Shown: positions 1-7,090 of the stretch, one piece after another
Position numbering within the stretch: the first letter of the stretch is position 1
Layout: each line of letters begins with the position of its first letter
Assembly: GCA_958438955.1 (NCBI GenBank)
Contig: CAUBTS010000034.1
Span: 1 to 17,859, forward strand
Reading direction: 5' to 3'
Source: an uncultured Collinsella sp.
GTDB lineage: Bacteria > Actinomycetota > Coriobacteriia > Coriobacteriales > Coriobacteriaceae
Length of the DNA stretch: 17,859 nucleotides
The notes under the pieces: generated by a model
What the model saw: only the letters and a program-made list of their open reading frames with translations
Told to the model about the DNA's origin: nothing
The model's database searches: none
Made by a program: the position numbers and the translations under genes

Positions 1-1068
1 GGCTGCTTCGATTGCGGCATCATGATCAGCGCGAGCCACAACCCGTTTTGCGATAACGGCATTAAGCTAGTCAACAGCGACGGCTTTAAGATGGACGAGG
101 ACGTACTGGAGCTCATCGAGGACTATATCGATGGCAAGAGCGAGGTGCCGCTGGCAACGGGCAACCACATCGGCGCCACGGTGGACTACATGCAGGGTCG
201 CAACCGCTACATTGCTTCGCTCATCGCCAGCGCGAACTTTTCGCTGCAGGGCGTCAAGATCGGTATCGACTGCGCCAACGGCTCGGCATCCTCGGTGGCC
301 AAGCCGGTGTTCGACGCACTGGGCGCCGATGTGCGCGTGATCAATGCCGCGCCCGACGGCTTTAACATCAATGTCGACTGCGGCTCTACGCATATTGAGC
401 GCCTGCAGCGACACGTGGTGGAGCAGGGCCTGGATGTGGGTTTTGCCTACGATGGCGATGCCGACCGCTGCCTGGCCGTGGACGAGCGCGGCCGCGTGGT
501 CGACGGTGACCAGATCCTGTACGTGTGCGGTGTGTACCTGAACAAGCACGGGCGTCTCTCGGGCGGTACCGTGGTGCCGACGATCGCCAGCAACTTTGGC
601 CTGATCAAGTCGTTGGAGCTTGCCGGCCTGAGTGCCGTGACCAGCGGCGTGGGCGACCGTCACGTGTATGCCAAGATGCGCGAGGGCGGCTACAGCCTGG
701 GCGGCGAGCAGACGGGCCATACGATCTTTGGCGATATCGAGCGCACGGGCGACGGCATTATGACCTCGCTGCGCGTGATGGAAGTGATTCGTGCCGAGCG
801 CGAGACGCTCTCGCAGCTCACGGCTCCGTGCAAGCTGCTGCCACAGGCGCAGGTGGCCGTGCACGTGGCGGACAAGGACGCCGCGCTCGAGAATATGGGC
901 GTGCAGAACGCCATCGCCGAGGCCGAGGCTGCACTGGCAGGCGAGGGCCGCGTGCTCGTGCGCAAGAGCGGAACCGAGTCGGTTATCCGCGTGCTGGCCG
1001 AGGCGCCCGACCAAGCATCCGCCGATGCCGCCATGAAGCGCATCGCCGCCGCGCTGGAAGCTCTGTAA
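1..1068 (+). CDS. glmM: Phosphoglucosamine mutase GlmM, 5'-truncated by window edge
   Basis: GlmM interconverts glucosamine-6-phosphate and glucosamine-1-phosphate in the cytoplasm on the way to UDP-GlcNAc and peptidoglycan. The reading frame is open from base 1, and the phosphoserine loop (GIMISASHNP, bases 16-45) lies right at the edge. In full-length GlmM this serine is near residue 100, so about 90 N-terminal residues are missing; 355 codons are present. The metal-binding loop DGDADR is at bases 451-468. The sugar-binding loop reads GEQTGH; GEQSGH is usual in GlmM and GEMSGH in phosphomannomutases. The C-terminal phosphate-binding loop reads RKSGTES, where RPSGTEP is common. All four catalytic signatures are therefore present, two of them with conservative variants. 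The gene ends just before a perfect bidirectional terminator and converges on the M32 peptidase gene. A related hexose mutase is possible, but the GEQ loop favours GlmM. Confidence 0.9.
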   Translation, partial: GCFDCGIMISASHNPFCDNGIKLVNSDGFKMDEDVLELIEDYIDGKSEVPLATGNHIGATVDYMQGRNRYIASLIASANFSLQGVKIGIDCANGSASSVAKPVFDALGADVRVINAAPDGFNINVDCGSTHIERLQRHVVEQGLDVGFAYDGDADRCLAVDERGRVVDGDQILYVCGVYLNKHGRLSGGTVVPTIASNFGLIKSLELAGLSAVTSGVGDRHVYAKMREGGYSLGGEQTGHTIFGDIERTGDGIMTSLRVMEVIRAERETLSQLTAPCKLLPQAQVAVHVADKDAALENMGVQNAIAEAEAALAGEGRVLVRKSGTESVIRVLAEAPDQASADAAMKRIAAALEAL

Positions 1069-1104
1069 GGTAGTCATTGGGGACGTTCTTAAACAACTAG
1101 GTGG

Positions 1105-1143
1105 AAAGGGGACGCCGCGGATTGGTTCCGCGGCGTCCCCTTT
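1105..1143. terminator. Bidirectional intrinsic terminator between glmM and the M32 peptidase gene
   Basis: Arms 1105-1120 (AAAGGGGACGCCGCGG) and 1128-1143 are perfect 16-bp complements around a 7-nt loop. The outer A/T base pairs supply a short U-run on either strand, as expected between convergent genes. Confidence 0.85.
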
Positions 1144-1165
1144 GCGTTGACGTGTCGGTTATGCC

Positions 1166-2749
1166 TTACAGCTCGTAGAGCGTGGTGAACTTGTCCTGCA
1201 GGTAGCTGCAGTAGTAGCGGGCATCGAACGCCATGCCGCACGCGCCCTTGATGAGCTCCGGCGCGTCCTTGGCGCGGCCCCACTGCCAAATGTGCTCGCC
1301 CAGCCAGGCGCGGACGGGTGTCAGGTCGCCGCTCGCACAGGCGCCGTTGAGGTCGACACCGTCGCGGCACATGGCCGGCACAAACATGGCGTCGTAGGCG
1401 CTGCCCAGCGCATAGGTGGGGAAGTAGCCAAACGAGCCGCCGCTCCAGTGCGTATCCTGTAGGCAGCCGTGCGTGTCGTCGGGAACGGGAATGCCCAGGT
1501 ACTCATCCATAAAGCGATTCCAAAGCGCGGGGATGTCCTTGGCCGTGGCCTCGCCGGTAAACAGCATGCGCTCGATCTCGTAGCGCACCATAACGTGCAG
1601 CGGATAGGTGAGCTCGTCGGCCTCGGTGCGGATCAGCGAAGGCTGCGCGATGTTCACGGCGTGGTAGAGCGTGTCCTCGTCGACGTCGCCGTAGACCTCG
1701 GGTGCGTGGCGGCGCAGCACCTCGAGCAGCGGTCCCATAAAGGCACGGCTGCGGCCCACGGTGTTCTCAAAGAAGCGGCTCTGGCTCTCGTGGATGCCCA
1801 TGGAGGTGCCGCCCTCCAGGCAGGTGCGCGCATAGGCGGGATTGACGCCCAGCTCGTACATGGTGTGCCCCGCCTCGTGGATGATGCTGTAGACGTTGGA
1901 GATGCAATCGTCCTCGTAGATGTGTGTCGCGATGCGCGCGTCACCCACGGCAAAGCCCTCGCTAAACGGGTGCTCGGTAAAGGCAAGCGTGGTGTCGTCC
2001 AGGTTCAGGCCGACGAGCTTCATCAGGTCGAAGCTCATGGCGCGCTGGGCGGCCTCGGGCACGCGGGCGTGCAAAAAGTCGGCAGCGGGCTGCTGGCCGC
2101 GCTCGCCGATGGCGTGCACGAGCGGCACGACCGTGGCCTTGACCTCCTCGCAAAACGCGTCGAAGCTCTCGGCAGAAAGGCCGCGCTCGTACTGGTCGAG
2201 CCAAACGTCGTATGGGTCGCGCTTGGGGTCCATGAGTTCGGCCTGATGCTTAAGTTGGGCGACGATTCTATCCACATAGGGCTCAAAGCTCGCCCAGTCG
2301 TTGGCCGTCTTGGCCTTGTGCCACACGGCGTCGGCCTCGCAGGTGAGCCTGGTCCAGGCTTCGGCCTCCTCGGTAGGAATAACGCTTGCCTCGCGCTGGT
2401 CGCGGCCGAGCACGCGGATCTCGTCGAGCAGCTGCGGGTCGTCTACGTGTCCGCCTGCAACCGTCTCGCGCGCTAACGAGCGTACGAGCTCAACGGACTT
2501 CTCGCTGGTCAGTAGCTTGTGATGTTCGCCGGCAAGCGTGCCCATGGCGTCGGCACGGGCGGCAGCGCCGTTGGCAGGAGCAATCGTCGCTCCATCGAAC
2601 TCGGCAATCTTGAGCAGGTACTCGCGAGTCCACAGCTTGCCCTCGAGTTTGCGGAACTTTTTGACGGCCTTGTCGACTTTAGCGGCCTTGACGCCCTTGG
2701 CAGCCTTTGCCACGGCGGCCTTGGCCTTCTTATCGAGTTTCTTTCCCAT
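1166..2749 (-). CDS. M32 family (Taq-type) metallocarboxypeptidase
   Basis: This 527-residue cytoplasmic zinc carboxypeptidase belongs to family M32 (thermostable Taq carboxypeptidase type), which releases C-terminal residues from peptides. The zinc motif HEAGH is at residues 291-295. The third ligand is probably E321, in GIHESQSRFFEN, 30 residues after the first histidine, the spacing I recall for M32 enzymes. The conserved segment around residues 355-385 (VNIAQPSLIRTEADELTYPLH) and the GYFPTYALGS segment near the C-terminus also fit M32. The start is supported by AAGGA (plus-strand 2756-2760) 6 nt before the ATG, and there is no other Met until residue 69. Residues 1-32 form an Ala/Lys-rich basic extension not typical of the family. 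The gene is monocistronic, divergent from the pheST T-box leader and convergent with glmM. Substrate specificity cannot be read from the sequence. Confidence 0.92.
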   Translation of the reverse strand: MGKKLDKKAKAAVAKAAKGVKAAKVDKAVKKFRKLEGKLWTREYLLKIAEFDGATIAPANGAAARADAMGTLAGEHHKLLTSEKSVELVRSLARETVAGGHVDDPQLLDEIRVLGRDQREASVIPTEEAEAWTRLTCEADAVWHKAKTANDWASFEPYVDRIVAQLKHQAELMDPKRDPYDVWLDQYERGLSAESFDAFCEEVKATVVPLVHAIGERGQQPAADFLHARVPEAAQRAMSFDLMKLVGLNLDDTTLAFTEHPFSEGFAVGDARIATHIYEDDCISNVYSIIHEAGHTMYELGVNPAYARTCLEGGTSMGIHESQSRFFENTVGRSRAFMGPLLEVLRRHAPEVYGDVDEDTLYHAVNIAQPSLIRTEADELTYPLHVMVRYEIERMLFTGEATAKDIPALWNRFMDEYLGIPVPDDTHGCLQDTHWSGGSFGYFPTYALGSAYDAMFVPAMCRDGVDLNGACASGDLTPVRAWLGEHIWQWGRAKDAPELIKGACGMAFDARYYCSYLQDKFTTLYEL

Positions 2750-2867
2750 ACCGCATCCTTAATCTCGCAGGCCGAGCGCCGCAGACGGGTGCACGGCCAG
2801 TTTGCACAGCTACCTGCCTTGTACCCAGCGCGAACAAAACGGAACGCGGCGATGCGCTCGCGAAATG

Positions 2868-2876
2868 TGTTATCCT
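2868..2876 (+). promoter_or_regulatory. Probable extended -10 promoter for the pheST T-box transcript
   Basis: TGT-TATCCT fits an extended -10 element (TGnTATnnT). I see no good -35 hexamer 16-18 bp upstream. The start point would fall near 2883, a few bases before the base of T-box Stem I. Confidence 0.45.
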
Positions 2877-2886
2877 ATAGCCCAAT

Positions 2887-3167
2887 GCGTTGACGGAGAG
2901 GGTTTTGCCCGTCGCGTCGCCGGCAAGAGAGGGAAGGTCATGGGCTGCAAGCCTTCCTGCGGTGGCAAGGGCCAAGCGTTCACTCCCGAGCAGCGACCTC
3001 AACGGGCGCGCGGCCGGTGGCAGCGAAGCCCCAGTAGGGAAGCCGTGAGCCTCGCGACAAGGGGCGCAGAGTGGGCACGGCGGGCCAGACATCCGCCGGG
3101 TCAAACAAGGTGGTACCGCGGAATTCAACCGTCCTTGGGCAATGCACATGCCCGAGGGCGGTTTTTT
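2887..3167 (+). promoter_or_regulatory. T-box riboswitch (tRNA-Phe sensing) with terminator/antiterminator
   Basis: The leader has the parts of a transcriptional T-box. The Stem I base pairs CGTTGA (2888-2893) with TCAACG (2999-3004). The AGAGA bulge is near 2926-2930, and the apical stem is GGAAGG (2932-2937)/CCTTCC (2952-2957) with a GGGCTGCAA-type loop. The candidate specifier codon is UUC at 2979-2981, followed by the usual A and matching Phe. Stem III pairs CGGCGG (3078-3083) with CCGCCG (3093-3098). The T-box sequence AACAAGGTGGTACCGCGG is at 3104-3121. Its TGGT bulge (3111-3114) complements an ACCA tRNA end. AAGG/CCTT and GCGG/CCGT would form the antiterminator, which excludes the terminator that follows. 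Uncharged tRNA-Phe should raise pheST expression. Confidence 0.93.
3129..3167 (+). terminator. T-box regulated intrinsic terminator upstream of pheS
   Basis: Arms 3129-3141 and 3149-3161 form a 13-bp stem with two G-U pairs and a 7-nt loop, followed by T6 (3162-3167). The 5' arm overlaps the antiterminator strand (3129-3136), so the two folds are mutually exclusive. Confidence 0.92.
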
Positions 3168-3251
3168 GTTACCGAACCGGGCCGCGCATCCGCAGCTATC
3201 GGGTGCTAGCCGCCCCGGCAAGCGAGATGCGCGAGAGACGAAAGGGAAGAC

Positions 3252-4328
3252 ATGAGTCTGATTGATGATCTGGTCAAACTCGAGGAAGAGGCCAAGGAGC
3301 TCGTCACTAGCGCCGACGACGCCGCCAAGCTCGAGGCTGCGCGCGTTGAGCTGCTCGGTCGCAAGGGCCGTATCACCGGCCTGATGCGCATGATGGGCAA
3401 GCTCGCCCCCGAGGATCGTCCCATGATGGGCAAACGCGCCAACGAGATGCGCCAGCTGATCGAGGGCATGCTCGACGAGCGCACCACCGAGATGAAGGCC
3501 GCCGCCCTCAAGCACGCACTCGAGCACGAGGCCGTCGACATCACGCTGCCGGGCATCCGTCCGCAGATCGGTCACCAGCACCTGATCAAGCAGATCATCG
3601 AGGAGGCCGAGGACATCTTCTGCGGCATCGGCTACACCGTCGAGTCCGGCCCCATGGTCGATACTTCCTACTACAACTTCACCGCGCTCAACGCGCCCAT
3701 GGATCACCCGAGCCGCTCGGCTCGCGACACGTTCTATGTGGTCGACAACAACCCCGGCAGCGTCGCGCATCCCGAGGCTCACGCTCACGGTGAGTCCGAC
3801 GTGCTGCTGCGCACCCAGACCTCGGGCGTGCAGATCCACACCATGGAGTCGCAGAAGCCGCCCATCTACATGATCTGCCCGGGCACCGTCTACCGTCCCG
3901 ACACGGCCGACGCCTGCCACCTGCCGCAGTTCAACCAGATTGAGGGCCTGGTCGTCGACGAGGGCATCACCTTTGGCGATCTTAAGGGCACGCTCGACTA
4001 CTTTGTTAAGTGCATGTTTGGCGAGGATCGCAAGACGCGTTACCGCCCGCACTTCTTCCCCTTCACCGAGCCCAGCTGCGAGGTGGACGTGAGCTGCCAC
4101 GTGTGCGGCGGCAAGGGCTGCAACTTCTGCAAGCACAGCGGCTGGATCGAGATCCTGGGCTGCGGTATGGTCGACCCCAACGTCCTGATCAACTGCGGCA
4201 TCGACCCCGAGAAGTACACCGGCTTCGCCTTTGGTATTGGCGCCGAGCGCGTCGCGGCACTGCGCTACGACCTGCCCGACCTGCGCACGTTGATGACTGG
4301 TGACATGAGGTTCTTGAACCAGTTCTAG
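3252..4328 (+). CDS. pheS: Phenylalanyl-tRNA synthetase alpha subunit
   Basis: PheS is the catalytic class II subunit of the alpha2-beta2 enzyme that charges tRNA-Phe. At 358 residues it is near the usual ~340-350. Residues 1-90 are the charged N-terminal coiled-coil arm. The catalytic core shows SRDTFYV near 157, a motif 2 region with YRPDTADACHLPQFNQIEG (214-232), and motif 3, GFAFGIGAERVAALRYDLPD (324-343). A four-cysteine cluster at 282-293 (CHVCGGKGCNFC) lies just before GWIEILGCGMV. Bacillus-type PheS has a similar cluster and E. coli PheS lacks it, so it may bind a metal. The start is set by AAAGGGA just upstream. The gene is transcribed from the T-box leader and followed by pheT after 63 bp. 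Confidence 0.97.
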   Translation: MSLIDDLVKLEEEAKELVTSADDAAKLEAARVELLGRKGRITGLMRMMGKLAPEDRPMMGKRANEMRQLIEGMLDERTTEMKAAALKHALEHEAVDITLPGIRPQIGHQHLIKQIIEEAEDIFCGIGYTVESGPMVDTSYYNFTALNAPMDHPSRSARDTFYVVDNNPGSVAHPEAHAHGESDVLLRTQTSGVQIHTMESQKPPIYMICPGTVYRPDTADACHLPQFNQIEGLVVDEGITFGDLKGTLDYFVKCMFGEDRKTRYRPHFFPFTEPSCEVDVSCHVCGGKGCNFCKHSGWIEILGCGMVDPNVLINCGIDPEKYTGFAFGIGAERVAALRYDLPDLRTLMTGDMRFLNQF

Positions 4329-4391
4329 AACGCTTTCTTCTTAGTTGCAGTTTCCGGCTCAAAGCCGCATTTATGAAAGGAGACCAGTTAG

Positions 4392-6845
4392 ATGCGCGTT
4401 TCTTACGACTGGCTCAAGACCATGATCGATATTCCGGAGGATCCCAAGACCCTTTCGGACGAATATATCCGTACCGGTACCGAGGTCGAGGCGATCGACA
4501 CCGTGGGCGAGTCCTTCGACCACGTGGTGACCGCCAAGGTGCTCACCAAGACCCCGCACCCCGATAGCGACCACATGTATGTGTGCTCGGTCGACGTGGG
4601 CGACAAGAACCTCGACGCCGATGGCAACCCCGCCCCGCTGCAGATCGTCTGCGGCGCGCAGAACTTCGAGGCTGGTGACCACATCGTCACGGCCATGATC
4701 GGCGCTGTCCTGCCCGGCGACGTCAAGATCAAGAAGAGCAAGCTTCGCGGCGTCGTGTCCATGGGCATGAACTGCTCCGCGCGCGAGCTCGGCCTGGGCG
4801 GCGACCACTCCGGCATCATGATTCTGCCCGAGGACACGCCCTGCGGTATGCCGTTTGCCGAGTACGTGGGCTCGAGCGACACCGTGCTCGACTGTGAGAT
4901 CACGCCCAACCGTCCCGACTGCCTGTCCATGATCGGCATGGCCCGCGAGACCGGCGCCATCTTCGATCGCGATTTCCACGTTGAGCTGCCCGCTATCAAG
5001 GCGGAGACCGGCCGCGCGACCGACGACGAGCTTTCGGTCGAGATTGCCGACGAGGGCCTGTGCGACCGCTACGTCGCTCGCATCGTGCGCAACGTGAAGG
5101 TCGGCCCGTCGCCCGACTGGATGGTCAAGCGCCTTAACGCCCTGGGCGTGCGCCCGCACAACAATATCGTCGACATCACCAACTATGTGATGATGCTCAC
5201 CGGTCAGCCGCTGCACGCCTTTGACCTGGACACCTTTGCCGAGCGCGATGGCAGGCGCCGCGTGGTGGTTCGCGCCGCCCAGCAGGACGAGAAGTTCACG
5301 ACGCTCGACGGCGAGGAGCGTGTGCTCGATGCCGGCATGGGCCTCATCACCGACGGCGAGCGTCCCGTGGCGCTGGCCGGTGTCATGGGCGGCATGGATT
5401 CCGAGATCGAGGACGATACCGTCGATGTGATGGTCGAGAGCGCCTGCTTCAACGCCGGTCGCACCTCGCACACCAGCCGCGATCTGTCGCTGATCTCCGA
5501 CGCCTCCATTCGCTTTGAGCGCCAGGTTGACGAGACCGGCTGCGTGGATGTTGCCAACATTGCCTGCGCGCTGATTGAGGAGATCGCCGGCGGCGAGGTC
5601 GCTCCCGGCTATGTGGACGTGTTCCCCGCGCCCAAGACCATCGACAGCATCAAGCTGCGCCTGGCCCGCGTGCACGCCATCTGCGGTGCCGACATCGAGT
5701 CCGACTTTATCGAGCGCTCGCTCACCCGCCTGGGCTGCACCGTCGAGCGCGACGGCGAGGACTTTATGGTCACTCCGCCGAGCTTCCGCCCCGACCTGCC
5801 GCGCGAGATCGATCTGATCGAGGAGGTCCTGCGCCTGTGGGGCATGGGCCGCGTGACGGCGACCATCCCGGCTGCCAAGAACCACATCGGCGGCCTGACC
5901 CGTGAGCAGAAGCTCACCCGCAAGGTCGGCGAGATCCTGCGCGCCTGCGGCCTCAACGAGACCACGACCTTTGGCTTTGCCGCCCCGGGCGACCTAGAGA
6001 AGATCGGCATGTCCACCGAGGGCCGCGGTTGCCCCGTGGTGCTCATGAACCCGTTGGTCGCCGAGCAGACCGAGATGCGTCGCTCGCTGCTTCCGGGCTT
6101 GCTGCAGTCCGTGGCCTACAACGAGGCCCACGGTACGCCCAACGTGCATCTGTACGAGGTCGGCAGCCTGTTCCACGGTCGCGAGAACGCCAGCCTGCCC
6201 AAGGAGACCAAGTCTGTGGCGGGCGTGCTTTCGGGCCAGTGGAGCGAGCGGTCTTGGAACATGAAGTACCGTAAGCTGCGTTTCTTCTTTGGCAAGGGCA
6301 TCGTCGAGGAGCTGCTCGCCCAGCTGCGCATCGAGAAGGTTCGCTTCCGTCCCGTCGAGGGCGAGGGCTATGCCTTCCTGCAGCCGGGTCGTGCGGCCGA
6401 GGTTCTGTCCGGCGGCACCGTGCTGGGCTGGGTCGGCGAGATCCACCCCAAGGCGCGCGAGGCCATGGGCATCGACGAGGTCGTCGTTGCCTTTGAGCTC
6501 GACTTGGACAAGCTGATCAAGGGCGCCCGCAACCAGGAGAACTACCGCGAGTTCTCGCAGTACCCGGCCGTTGAGCACGACCTTGCTATCGTGGTCGACA
6601 ACACTGTGACCTGCGAGGATCTTGAGCGTCGTATTACGAGTGCCGGCGGCAAGCTGCTCGAGGGCGTGCGCCTGTTCGACGTCTACCGCGATCCGGTCCG
6701 CATCGGAGCGGGCAAGAAGTCCATGGCCTTTGCGCTTACGTATCGCTCCGATGACCACACGCTCACCAGCGAAGAGGTCGAAAAGGCGCACCAGAAGATC
6801 GTCACCAAGGTGTGCAAGGGCGTAAACGGCGAGGTCCGCGGCTAG
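4392..6845 (+). CDS. pheT: Phenylalanyl-tRNA synthetase beta subunit
   Basis: PheT forms the alpha2-beta2 PheRS with PheS. It carries the tRNA-binding and editing modules. The 817 residues fit the standard long bacterial form. Domain order by position: N-terminal B1 (1-40, MRVSYDWLK start); EMAP-like tRNA-binding OB fold (about 40-155, with VCGAQNFEAGD at 87-96 and KLRGVVSMGMNCSARELG at 117-134); B3/B4 editing region (about 210-400, with NNIVDITNYVMMLTGQPLHAFD at 257-278); B5 (about 415-485); catalytic-like core (about 500-690); and C-terminal ferredoxin-fold anticodon-binding domain (about 720-815, with YPAVEHDLAIV at 724-734). AAAGGAGA at 4376-4383 lies 8 nt before the ATG. pheT is the second gene of the T-box operon, ending before the 6953-6987 terminator. 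Confidence 0.97.
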   Translation: MRVSYDWLKTMIDIPEDPKTLSDEYIRTGTEVEAIDTVGESFDHVVTAKVLTKTPHPDSDHMYVCSVDVGDKNLDADGNPAPLQIVCGAQNFEAGDHIVTAMIGAVLPGDVKIKKSKLRGVVSMGMNCSARELGLGGDHSGIMILPEDTPCGMPFAEYVGSSDTVLDCEITPNRPDCLSMIGMARETGAIFDRDFHVELPAIKAETGRATDDELSVEIADEGLCDRYVARIVRNVKVGPSPDWMVKRLNALGVRPHNNIVDITNYVMMLTGQPLHAFDLDTFAERDGRRRVVVRAAQQDEKFTTLDGEERVLDAGMGLITDGERPVALAGVMGGMDSEIEDDTVDVMVESACFNAGRTSHTSRDLSLISDASIRFERQVDETGCVDVANIACALIEEIAGGEVAPGYVDVFPAPKTIDSIKLRLARVHAICGADIESDFIERSLTRLGCTVERDGEDFMVTPPSFRPDLPREIDLIEEVLRLWGMGRVTATIPAAKNHIGGLTREQKLTRKVGEILRACGLNETTTFGFAAPGDLEKIGMSTEGRGCPVVLMNPLVAEQTEMRRSLLPGLLQSVAYNEAHGTPNVHLYEVGSLFHGRENASLPKETKSVAGVLSGQWSERSWNMKYRKLRFFFGKGIVEELLAQLRIEKVRFRPVEGEGYAFLQPGRAAEVLSGGTVLGWVGEIHPKAREAMGIDEVVVAFELDLDKLIKGARNQENYREFSQYPAVEHDLAIVVDNTVTCEDLERRITSAGGKLLEGVRLFDVYRDPVRIGAGKKSMAFALTYRSDDHTLTSEEVEKAHQKIVTKVCKGVNGEVRG

Positions 6846-6952
6846 GGCTTGCGCTGGGTATAGGCCAGCGGTGGCTGCCGCCGAGTCCTACGTGATTGCT
6901 ATGCTCGGTATAAGGCACTGCTGAGCCTGCATATATGACACGCGCATTACAT

Positions 6953-6987
6953 AACGGCGTGCTGCTTTGTCGGCAGCGCGCCGTTTT
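6953..6987 (+). terminator. Intrinsic terminator after pheT, overlapping the cbiM promoter
   Basis: Arms 6953-6965 and 6973-6985 pair over 13 bp with one T-G wobble around the 7-nt loop TTTGTCG, followed by a short T-run. The loop contains the -35 hexamer of the next promoter. A smaller hairpin at 6852-6870 (CGCTGG/CCAGCG), just after the pheT stop, has no T-run. Confidence 0.75.
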
Positions 6988-6995
6988 GCTATGAT
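6967..6995 (+). promoter_or_regulatory. Sigma-70-type promoter for the cbiMQO operon
   Basis: TTGTCG (6967-6972) and TATGAT (6990-6995) are spaced 17 bp apart and match 4/6 and 5/6 of the consensus. The predicted start is near 7002. Confidence 0.65.
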
Positions 6996-7005
6996 AGCCC
7001 GCGGC

Positions 7006-7033
7006 GTGTTACGAATCTGACAATACGTAACAC
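7006..7033. promoter_or_regulatory. Candidate metal-responsive operator (NikR-like inverted repeat)
   Basis: GTGTTACG (7006-7013) and CGTAACAC (7026-7033) are a perfect 8-bp inverted repeat with a 12-bp spacer, just downstream of the predicted start point of the metal transporter operon. This is a position where a bound repressor would block transcription. Written as GTGTTAC-N14-GTAACAC, it agrees with a NikR box I recall for some non-enterobacterial NikR proteins. Assigning it to NikR is inference. Confidence 0.6.
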
Positions 7034-7090
7034 TGACAAGGTGATTCAGGCGGCGTTGCAATTCCGTGCGCCGACAACCGGGAGGCGTAT

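Noticed and set aside
67..1077. 336-codon minus-strand open frame opposite glmM
   Set aside because: Shadow of glmM with no recognisable motif.
2802..3209. 135-codon plus-strand open frame over the T-box leader
   Set aside because: It runs through T-box helices and the terminator, lacks a ribosome-binding site, and the RNA structure explains the sequence.
4355..4367. CGGCT/AGCCG hairpin between pheS and pheT as a terminator
   Set aside because: Only 5 bp with no T-run, inside an operon whose second gene has its own good ribosome-binding site. At most it is a processing or attenuation element.
4371..5885. 504-codon minus-strand open frame opposite pheT
   Set aside because: Composition is typical of an antisense shadow, and pheT is unambiguous.
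6846..7090. Cobalamin riboswitch upstream of cbiM
   Set aside because: I found no B12-box-like core. The region is explained by a terminator, a promoter and a short inverted repeat.
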